Shown here one piece after another: positions 10,501 to 19,136 of a stretch of DNA of 64,000 nucleotides. A program made the position numbers and the translations under genes. The notes under the pieces are model-generated. The model was not told the origin of the DNA. It searched no databases and saw only the letters and a list, made by a program, of their open reading frames with translations. Source of the DNA: Rhodocollybia butyracea (lineage: Eukaryota; Basidiomycota; Agaricomycetes; Agaricales; Omphalotaceae); NCBI GenBank assembly GCA_015501585.1, contig JADNRY010000184.1, positions 1 through 64,000 on the forward strand, written 5' to 3'. Each line of letters opens with the position of its first letter. Position 1 is the stretch's first letter.

Positions 10501-12240
10501 ATCCCAAAGAAGAAGAAGAAGGCCCTTCAGGTCCAAAAATGACAGCCTGGCCAGACCCTTCTGATCAAGACTTGGGCACCGATATCCCCTCTCTCATCAA
10601 CTTGGGACCAGACATCCCCGAGAATGTATTACCCTGTCTGAAGGATGTCCTTAACAAGAACCAAGAGGCCTTTGGGTTAGACGGTCATCTGGGAGACTAT
10701 CCAGCAAAAGTACCTTTGAACCTGAAGGAAGGTTTGCAGCCGGTATCTTTACCTATGTATGCTGCCTCTCCTTTGAAGAGAGCAGTGATAGACAAGCAAG
10801 TCACTAGCTGGCTGGAGGCAGACGTGATAGTTGGCTAGTCCTTGGGGCTTCCCAGTAGTGGTGATATTTCAGAAAGGGAAGCCGTGCTTTGCTGTTGACT
10901 ATCAAAAGCTCAATGCGCAGACAGTACCAGATGAGTTTCCTATCCCACGCCAATCCAAAATAGTACAAGCTGGAGCGGCAGCACTGCTACTGCAGCGCTC
11001 CCCCCTGGACCATAGTAGGAGGGCCAGTCAAGTTCTGTCTTCATTTGACGTACTGTCTGGATTCACCCAGATTCAAATGGCTGACAAAGCTAAGGAAAAG
11101 ATGGCTTTCTGTTGCCATCTAGGGCTGTTCCAATTCAAGAGAATGCTGTTTGGTCTCAGAAATGGCCCCTCAGTATTTCAAAGGATTATGCAGAATGTAC
11201 TGGCCCCTTTTCTATGGATATTTTCTTTGGTTTATATCAACGACATAGTAGTATTCTCCAAGTTGTGGGAAGACCATCTGGTTCACCTGGATAAAGTACT
11301 GAGTGCCATTGCTAAGTCTGGAATCACTCTCTCTCCCAAGAAGTGTTTTGTGGGATTCTCTTCCATCTTGTTACTAGGTCAGAAAGTATTGAGGTTAGGT
11401 CTCTCCACTCACGCAGAAAAAGTGGCAGTGATCCACAAATTAGACTGCCCACATTCAGTACACAATCTACAAAAATTTCTTGGAATGGTAGTGTATTTCA
11501 GCTCATACATTCTATATTATGCCTTCATCACAGCTCCTCTATTTTCTCTTCTCAGGAAAGGAGTGAAATGGCACTGGGAAGCCAAACACAAGATTGCTTT
11601 TGAACAAGCTAAATTAGCACTGACTGCCGCTCCCGTATTAGGACATCCTGAAGCAGGATGGCCTTACTGGTTATATACGGACGCATCAGATGTGGCACTA
11701 GGATCATGCCTACAGCAAGTACAAGCCATGCAAGTAGGAGATCTAAAGGGGACCTTGGCATACAAAAAACTGGGAAAGGCATGGTTGGACAAAGAACCAA
11801 ACCCCCCACTATTCGTGAACAAGCTCAACAATAATGTGAAAGACTATTCCGAAAACCCAGGTACATGGGGAAAGTCTTTGGATGACACAGAAATTAGAGT
11901 AGAGAGAGTCATAGCCTACTGGAGCAGATCATTTAAACTGGCTGAAAAAAGATACAGCGTGATGGAGAGAGAAGCTCTGATCAGATTTCAACCATTTATT
12001 GAAGGCAAGCAAATCATCCTCATCACCAACCACGCTGCCCTACAATGGGCAAGAGTATGCGAGAACACTAATCAGAGACTTGCTGCCTGGGTGCAGTATT
12101 TGCCGCATATCCTGGACTAAAAATTGTACACAGAGCAGGTCGCATACACTCCAACGTTGACCCAATTTCTCACTTACCTAGGATTCCAAGACACACTTCA
12201 CCCTCTTCTGACCTGACACTTAGTATCATCCCAGACAAAT
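10501..12240 (+). pseudogene. Chromovirus reverse transcriptase-RNase H
   Basis: The N-terminal part (10539-10837) ends in a one-base frameshift at SWLEADVIV/ASPWGFPV. RT core: VDYQKLN (10897), FDVLSGFTQ carrying the first catalytic Asp (11047), FGLRNGP (11150), and YINDIVVFS (about 11236), where the canonical YxDD has become Y-I-N-D, expected to abolish catalysis. RNase H follows (LYTDASD at 11674; later RVIAYWSRS, MEREAL, NHAALQW). A second frameshift at about 12105 separates the tail GLKIVHRAGRIHSNVDP. An extra 45-nt or so with a short hairpin (10972-11002) sits between PIPRQSKIVQA and QVLSSFD. Dead copy. Confidence 0.9.
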
Positions 12241-12293
12241 CAACACAACACAAAGTGCAAGAGTTTGAGGATTGGGGTACTTATGCTCCGGCT

Positions 12294-12625
12294 TAAGGAT
12301 GGACACAAGTCTGGATCTTTACAGGTGACTCGCGGGTTTGACCCGTGGGAATACCCGTCTGACCCGGATCCGCCGGACCCAGGTACCCATTCCCACGGGT
12401 CCGGGTCAGGTTGCAGGTCACCCCTTGGGGATTTCAAGACCTTGTAATGTACTATATATGTACATTTTAAGTATAAATATTGCCAGGTACCTGCAGGTAG
12501 ACCTGTATGACCCAGATCCGCCGGGTCCAGGTACCCGTTTCCCACGGGTCCGGGTCAGGTCACAGGTCGTGTTTTTTTTGGGTGCAGGTACCTGTGCAGC
12601 GGGTCCGGACTTGTGTCCATCCTTA
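12294..12625. mobile_element. hAT-type MITE (332 bp)
   Basis: Terminal inverted repeats TAAGGATGGACACAAGTC and its complement at the right end, bounded by a perfect 8-bp target duplication CTCCGGCT (12286-12293 and 12626-12633). An 8-bp duplication and a TAAGGATG-like TIR are the hallmarks of hAT elements. The interior is rich in GGGTCCGGGTCAGGT-like subterminal repeats in both orientations. No open frame, so a source transposase must lie elsewhere. Confidence 0.9.
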
Positions 12626-12633
12626 CTCCGGCT

Positions 12634-13545
12634 AACAGAGCAGCTTTCCTTTCCGGGTGGGAAGAATTAATCGAGATACATGGGAACGTGGCTCACACCA
12701 GGTCTAAGGCCACCAGGAGAAATCAGGATAGTGCTCCTCTAGCAAATCCATTGAGAAAAGGGAAGAAAGTTAAAGCAAAATCAGACAGTGCTCCTCTAGC
12801 ATGTCATTCAGAACCCAAATTTGTGGAAGACAAAGATGACAGTGCTCTTCTAGCATGTCATACTGAAGCAATACTGGGGATTATAGACAAAGACAGTGCT
12901 CCTCTAGCATGTCTGGATTCATCCTTGAAGCACAAATTCTGTCCAGAAGGCTCCATCATGGATGGAGAATTGGGACAGATTGATGTACCAATTATCAACA
13001 ACTGGTCTAGACCTGTAGGAAGAGATGGACCCATGCCCAAAGACAAGGAGGTAGACAACAAATGGAATGCACGCCCTTATATCCTTGTATCCGCCAATCC
13101 CGAGGTCATTAAGCAATTCATAGAAGGTTATCTGAAAGATCCCTTCTTCAAACCTTGTTATGTTGAAAGCCTCCCCAATGCTGAGAAATTGTTTATGCAT
13201 AGCCACTTCAAAAGAGGCAAGTCCGGATTGCTCTATTTCCTAGATGCAGGATGGAATACACGCTTATGCATCCTGAAATCAAAAATAGCATATCTATTAC
13301 AATGGATCCATGACTCTCTGTTCAAATCAGCTCACGCAGGAATATGCAGATTCACACTTCGACCACAGTCCCAATTCTTTTGGCCTTCATTGAAAGACGA
13401 TGCCAAAAGATACATTCGCTCCTGCAATGTCTGTCAGAAGATCAAAACCGACCATGGGAAGAAGATGGGAGGATTGAGACCAGCCGGAGTACCTTCCCGC
13501 CCCTTCGAGACAGTGTTGTTAGACCTCCACCCAATGCAGCTGTAC
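12634..13545 (+). pseudogene. Chromovirus integrase N-terminal part
   Basis: Continues the chromovirus frame after the hAT MITE (AFLSGWEELIEIHGNVAHTRSK). Four copies of a DSAPLAC-like word (about 12728, 12784, 12838, 12892) are spaced about 18-19 codons apart. The HHCC zinc-binding domain follows: IHDSLFKSAHAG with the His residues and CNVCQK with the Cys residues (13300-13440). The catalytic core would begin around RPFETVLLDL but the sequence diverges near 13546, where an unrelated block begins. The DDE core is therefore absent. Confidence 0.75.
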
Positions 13546-14116
13546 TATTTAAATACCCCCAGTAGTTACTGTAGAGATTAATTAAATAAACCCAGTCCCC
13601 CAAATGTTACAGGGGGATATTAAATATCTTTTTGGGTTCACTGGTTCGCATTCGATGGGGTCATATGACCGGTTTTGCAGAATTGGGCAGCTGCACAAAA
13701 ATGGGTGCGTATTATGGATATTTTTGGGGTGGTAGCTAGCCCAAAAAAGGCTATAGATAATGTATTAATATTTGAGCACTGTACCTCGATGAATGGGGCA
13801 CCATAATGGGTCAGATTGAATGAAAAGATTTAGATTACCTTTGGTCAAAGCTGTACATCACTGCCTAATTGGGAATGCCAGCAAAGCGGCCTAAAAGCCT
13901 GGTTGTACAGCAGATATTCTTGCTAATAAGGATGTACATAGTGTGTTTAGATATATGAGAGGTCCCTGAAGCGAAATTACAGCCAGAGCGGCGGTCAAAG
14001 CTGTTTTATTACCATATTTAGAATGCCAGCAAAGCGGCCTAAAAGCTTGATTATGCATGGATATTCTACCTAATAGCAGTCTAGATAGCATGTATAGATG
14101 TATTCTAGGTACCTAA
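13546..14116. other. Left part of an unclassified insertion in the integrase
   Basis: No open frame. The sentence GCCAGCAAAGCGGCCTAAAA occurs twice (13878 and 14026), giving an imperfect 150-bp repeat. With 15275-16072 it forms a block of about 1.4 kb that replaced the integrase core and was later hit by the TRIM. Confidence 0.45.
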
Positions 14117-14391
14117 TGTTAGATATCACAAGATATCAGTATCATTGTTATGATTGATCAAGCTCATAGTTATCTCACACTCATTATTGACACGTACTTA
14201 CACGTACTTATTTCCTATCACCCCCATTACCAGTATATAAGCAGTAGCTAGATATACGCTACCTCATCCGATTGCCCCTCTCTCAGTGCTGTAGGGGGCA
14301 AACGGAATATATTGTGCTTTTCACTTTATTCTGCCGTTGTGCTATATATTATCCCGAGTGGTAATATTGTGTTCTATTTTATTATCCAACA
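14117..14391 (+). repeat. TRIM 5' LTR
   Basis: TGTTAG ... CCAACA, with TATATAA at 14234-14240 and the predicted transcript start around 14266. Confidence 0.92.
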
Positions 14392-14400
14392 CAATCGGAT
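14392..14400 (+). promoter_or_regulatory. TRIM primer-binding site, self-complementary to transcript 5' end
   Basis: CAATCGGAT directly adjoins the LTR end and is the exact complement of ATCCGATTG at 14266-14274. In Tf1-type elements the primer is the 5' end of the element RNA itself. No match starting TGG, as expected for a tRNA 3' end, is seen. Confidence 0.6.
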
Positions 14401-14999
14401 CCTAGCCAGTCTAGCAGGCTAGTAAAACATAGTGCTATAGAAGGATTGAGGAACAGTCCCATCCTTATCGCCACTCGGAAGCTCATACGAGTTTTTACTC
14501 AAGTCACACGGCGTTGTGCACTTATTCACTCACTCACACTGTCCACGTCACCATCATCTATCATTGTCCATCAATCATTCACGGGTCAACATTTGATTGT
14601 GTATCAAATATTGTTGTTAAACTGTGTGTTTAACTAAAGTGTCAAGAGAACACTTATTGGGATCGAACTGTGTGTTTGATCAGAGCAGACCCATCGCGTT
14701 GGAGCGCGAATTTAGTGTCAAATTGTGTATTTGACAAGGCATTGGACATCGGACAAGCATCAGAGGCATGCTACAAGATGGACATACATTGTTGTTCATA
14801 TTGTGAGTTGAACAGATCATTTCGAGACCATTCATTGCATCAGATCATTTTTCCACGTCAAAGTGTTTTGCTTGAAAGTTAGCTACTATGTTGCACGCAC
14901 ACAGATTATTGGGTGGAGTTAATGCAGAAGTTGATTGATTGGTATATTGTTTACATTTGTTTTATTCTTTGTTCGACTAACTACAAGCTTGCGGGGAAG

Positions 15000-15274
15000 T
15001 GTTAGATATCACAAGATATCAGTATCATTGTTATGATTGATCAAGCTCATAGTTATCTCACACTCATTATTGACACGTACTTACACGTACTTATTTCCTA
15101 TCACCCCCATTACCAGTATATAAGCAGTAGCTAGATATACGCTACCTCATCCGATTGCCCCTCTCTCAGTGCTGTAGGGGGCAAACGGAATATATTGTGC
15201 TTTTCACTTTATTCTGCCGTTGTGCTATATATTATCCCGAGTGGTAATATTGTGTTCTATTTTATTATCCAACA
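15000..15274 (+). repeat. TRIM 3' LTR
   Basis: Second 275-bp copy, no difference from the 5' LTR found by eye; followed by the CCTAA duplication. Confidence 0.92.
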
Positions 15275-16072
15275 CCTAATGCGAAATTAGAGCAGGTATA
15301 TGCGATAATAGTAGCCCTGGTTCGATGCTTGGAGGGGTGGCTGTGCTGTGAAAAATCGAAATAAAAGTAGGGATGTTCAATATACTTGTGGTACAGGCAT
15401 GGTCTCTGCATAATATATATATGCCTGAAGCAAAATTAGAGCATTCTATGGAAGGAATCAGCTGTAATTACCAGCTCTAGGCTGGAGGAGGTCAAAGCTG
15501 TGTGTCCAAATAGGGAAATATATGATTATATACAGGTGGTGTTGAGTCGAAGTTGGGCTCAGTAATGGCATGGCCTCTCAAGGTCTGAGGTCAGGAGTAC
15601 ATATCTGAGTACTGTGGTATACTAGGTACGCCCACCAGGTGTTATATTTGGCAATATGTGGGCAGGAGGATGTACATGGAGTGATCAATGGTGAGTAACC
15701 ATCAAAATTCGCTTTTTTGAGGAATTAAATAAGTGTCTAAGCACAGGTAGGACCTCAGGCCTCAGTAGGTATACTCTCCTACATAGTATACACTCGATCC
15801 GTGTCCAAGAACCATTAATATAGGACCAGATGCGATGGTATGCACTGATCTTTGTGGATTTTGCCTCAAAACTCGATTTTTTGAGGAATTATCATGGAAT
15901 ATTGGCCTTGAGAGTAGCCAGAGAGCTAAGACAGTCGTATGTAGACTGTACTACATAGTATTAGTCTTTTGCCATATGCAAGAACAATTTATGCAGCACC
16001 TGGAGCAATGGTATTCCCTGATCTGTATGGATTCTGTCAAAAAATGCAATTTTAAAGAAATTAATTGAGGTC
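15275..16072. other. Right part of the unclassified insertion
   Basis: No gene. Three degenerate repeats of roughly 165 bp carry a common word around TTTTTTGAGGAATTA (15715, 15875, 16045). Origin not recognised. Confidence 0.4.
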
Positions 16073-16420
16073 ATGGAAAAGGTTAATCCCATGGTTTACC
16101 AACTCCGCTTGCTGGACAATTATCCAATGCACTCAATTGTCAATATAGCTCATCTAAAGAAGTATCACATATCACCTCCCAAATTTGGAGATTGTGAAAA
16201 GCTATATCAGCTGAGGGACATCTCAGCAGGATTGGATGAATACGAGGTCAAAGCCATTTTAGGCCACAGAATGACCCCAAAGAAAAGAGGAAACCAAAGG
16301 ATGTATCTTGTTCAATGGAAGGGTTTTGAACTGACTGAGGACTTGTGGATCTCTGAATATGCTCTTAGGAACACTCCTGAATTATGCAGACAGTATCTAC
16401 AGGACTCAGGACTGATGTAG
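16073..16420 (+). pseudogene. Chromovirus integrase C-terminus with chromodomain
   Basis: Open frame ending at 16420. PMVYQLRLLDNYPMHSIVNIAHLKKYH matches the GPY/F-type C-terminal integrase region, and YEVKAILGHR ... MYLVQWKGFELTEDLWISE is a chromodomain with its aromatic residues. In chromoviruses this domain steers integration to histone-marked chromatin. It is separated from the integrase N-terminus by 2.5 kb of inserted DNA. No 3' LTR follows, so the element is truncated at its end. Confidence 0.85.
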
Positions 16421-17280
16421 ATTAGATTATTTTGTATATATTTTCCCTGACAGGTTTGACGCCCAGCAGCTTGCGCCTCAATGAATAAGAAACTCGAAGT
16501 CTTGCGACTTGGACTGGCAGTGGCCGTGTGTAGCTTCCTTTAAAGATTACTATGCATTCTTACATAGAGAACCATAATAGATACTATGAGAAAGCTTAAC
16601 AAAAGGCTCAAACTGCCACAAAATGGCCACAAAAGCTATCTGCCACTGACCAGTCACCACAACTCAGAATGAACATTATTCTTGGTAGACTTGGACTTAC
16701 TTCTTTTTATTACCAAAAACAAATGTTTTATCACCATTTTACCTTCAATTTTACCTCTGAATACGTTGGAAGAGGACGGGGCAGGTATATGTCACAGGTA
16801 TGTCACTGTGGCTATGTTGTGCTCGGCCCCTTACGATCAGAATGCACCAGATGTCTATGACGCAGCTCTGATGTTTGTTTTGTGTTTGGCAGATTGTTTA
16901 TGTCTGTATTTATAGCGGCAGAGCGGTCCGCGTCGTATGCATCTGGGAACGAGATTACAATACCAGATGCAAGACTGAGCCTGGGTAATGTGACTTGAGA
17001 CTGCGGTCAGTGGCAAACCAGCGTCCGCAATTGGCAGGGCAAAGAGGCATAGCTAATACAAGGAAGAAAGAAGTCAGTCTTGTCAACAGGATTTGCAGGG
17101 AGAAAGAGAAGACAAGACAAGAAAAAAAGAAAAATGACTCACATTTTTCTGGTTTTCTGGATCTGAATCCGCCCGCAAATGCGCGAAATTCAAGACCTGT
17201 GTTTTTGTGTAAGTGTCATCACTGCGGAATGAATGAAAAATACGCTAACCAATAATAGATAGATTCACGGAGTGCCAGAA
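16421..17280. other. Intergenic, no recognised feature
   Basis: Only short open frames without recognisable content. The 3' LTR of the chromovirus would be expected here and is absent. Confidence 0.4.
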
Positions 17281-17960
17281 TTTGAACTGCCTGAACATCG
17301 AGTTCAGGTGGCCTTGAGTATCTAACTCAAATGCCAGGTATGAGCCTATTAGAACGTCAAGTTCTAATGAGGCAGTGAGAATGTCAAGTTCTATTGTCGT
17401 GGGGTGAATGAGCCTTGGGAGCTTATCAAGTCAGGATAAAGCGGTAAAACAAGAGTCGGCATACTTACCAGGGCGAACAAAAGATATCCAATAGGCTATC
17501 TCCTTGAGTCTAAACCCCGTAAGTACAATGAAACTGGAGTCAGTGCTACTAATGGTGTACAGCGTACAGACAAACTTACCATAATCACCTCCTCCGTTCC
17601 ATGATACAGCTGGACAACAAGATCAGTGATGCTACGTAGGTACAAAAGGCGAAAAACTTACCGCCATCCCCTCAATTGTTTGAAAATGTCAACGGTACAG
17701 CTGCCCGAGAAAGTCAGCACTGCCAGCCAAACAGGTACCACGAATAAGAAAACTTACGGCTAGGATCTCCTTGATTCGAAAACATTGTCAACGAGACAGC
17801 TGAACATCAAGTTCGGCTGCCAACGAAAGCCTGGGCTGAATGTCAAACTCAGCACCAGGAGGTAACGCGCCAGTATGATTATCAAACTCATACTGGGCGA
17901 GGTGTTCGCAATCCAAGTAAATTAGATCATGACAACAAAGAGGTGGTGGCGGAGGCGAAG
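17281..17960 (-). other. Hairpin-lined segment with repeated minus-strand splice signals
   Basis: On the minus strand, donor-like GTAAGT occurs at four places (about 17466, 17578, 17660, 17757). Three similar exon-like blocks begin CTGT and hold GTTGACA-like words (17581-17608, 17660-17702, 17758-17799). Short hairpins with GTCAA/ATCAA loops line the segment: CCTGAAC/GTTCAGG (17290-17308), ATTAGAAC/GTTCTAAT (17348-17368), AGCTGAAC/GTTCGGCT (17798-17818) and CCAGTATGA/TCATACTGG (17870-17896). No protein was recognised; it may be the leader of a divergent transcript with several tiny exons. Confidence 0.4.
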
Positions 17961-18000
17961 AGGTAGTGGTGGTAGATGAAAGAGGCGACGTTGATGCTCA

Positions 18001-18275
18001 GGTGACTTAGGTCACCTGAGTATCCTGTGTGGGGCCCGGGCGCTTCGGACTTGAGAAACTTTTAGCGATTTGGTCTTTGGTCTGACTCGTTAACACGTGA
18101 ACGTGCAGCCTCAAGGCAAAGCATAAAACTTTCTCTTTCTTACGCTCACGGCCACTCTTATCGTCTCGTCCCCGCCTCCTTTCATTCCTCTCTCTCTCCT
18201 TATCAGCCTTGCCTCAAGCCTCGCCAAACTCTTCAGTGTTCAACTTGACGTTGAGACTGACTCAAAACATAGGTA
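18001..18275. promoter_or_regulatory. Putative divergent promoter region
   Basis: CAGGTGACTTAGGTCACCTG near 18000 is a palindrome with E-box-like halves. GCATAAAACT near 18120 followed by long C/T-rich stretches (18130-18230) is typical of fungal promoters and would drive the plus-strand locus at 18955 onward. The minus-strand hairpin segment starts on the other side. Confidence 0.35.
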
Positions 18276-18279
18276 TTTA

Positions 18280-18951
18280 CACTGCCAGTACCTCAGTATA
18301 TTACCTCCGAAAAAGGGATAGAAGTATGACATATTTTCCCCTGAATTTTAGCAAATTTTTCCAATGAAAAAGAGTGAATATTGCCCCGGAAATAGGCATA
18401 GGAAAATCAGTACTTTTTCGGCGGCTATTTCGCCCGAAATAGGGCGCTAAATATGCCATCAATTTTGCCTGATTTATTAGTAATGTTTCGGTATATTTTT
18501 CCTTTGTAATCTCTTTGATATTTCCTAGGAAATATGAGTGGCAATAGAAAATATATTTCAATTGTATAATGTTAACTATTTCAGCCGCATTGAATGCCCG
18601 TTGAATGGGCCAAAGAGCCCTGTAACCGGCCCGGGCGGCCCGCCGCTCAATGCCCGTTTCTTTTCGCAGCCGAAATAGTTAACATATTTCCATTGAAATA
18701 GATTTTCTTTGTCTAAAGAAATATGAAAGAAATTGATGCCGAAAAATTACTAATAAATCCGATGAAATTGATGGCATATTTAGCGCCCTATTTTGGGCGA
18801 AATAGCCGTCGAAAAAGTACTGATTTTCCCATGCCTATTTCCGGGGCAATATTCACTCTTTTTCATTGGAAAAATTTGTTAAAATTCAGGGGAAAAATAT
18901 ATTATACTTCTATCCGTTTTTCGGAGGTAATATACTGATGTACTGGCAGTG
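18280..18951. mobile_element. Palindromic MITE with TTA target duplication (672 bp)
   Basis: Ends CACTGCCAGTAC and its complement; TTA on both sides (18277-18279, 18952-18954). Arms of about 270 nt are almost complementary (TATTACCTCCGAAAAA near the outside, GTTAACTATTTC at the inside), with a GC-rich core of about 100 bp at 18590-18680. No coding potential. TTA duplication fits PIF/Harbinger; the CACTG start would also fit CACTA. It separates the promoter region from the plus-strand leader. Confidence 0.85.
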
Positions 18952-18954
18952 TTA

Positions 18955-19136
18955 TCAGCTTGACGCTGTTAATATCTACTACTCTCGAGCGACTTTACGT
19001 TGACGAGAGTATTCAATGCAGACCCAACTTTACGCTGGAGATCTGCCTCAACGTTGAACTTGGACACTAAGTCCAGGTAAGGATAAAATCTGTTATTGAT
19101 AAAGTGGCATCGTTGCTAACGCTGATTGCCCAGTAC
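18955..19136 (+). other. Hairpin-rich leader of the plus-strand locus
   Basis: Short inverted repeats follow one another: TACTCTCG/CGAGAGTA (about 18976-19012), GCAGA/TCTGC (19018-19046) and CTTGGAC/GTCCAGG (about 19060-19078, one G-U pair). The words TTGAC and TTTACG recur in loops. A related hairpin (TCAAC/GTTGA, loop TTGAC) sits at 18240 before the MITE, so the MITE interrupted one leader. Confidence 0.4.

Larger units (their letters stand above)
14117..15274 (+). mobile_element. TRIM: miniature LTR retrotransposon (1158 bp)
   Basis: Two LTRs of 275 bp (14117-14391 and 15000-15274) that look identical by eye enclose 608 bp without coding potential. The target duplication CCTAA (14112-14116 and 15275-15279) is perfect. 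The bases right after the left LTR, CAATCGGAT (14392-14400), are complementary to ATCCGATTG inside the LTR (14266-14274), which lies 32 nt after TATATAA (14234). GCGGGGAAG before the right LTR is a plausible polypurine tract. Identical LTRs and a perfect duplication point to recent insertion. It depends on another element for Gag and Pol. Confidence 0.92.
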
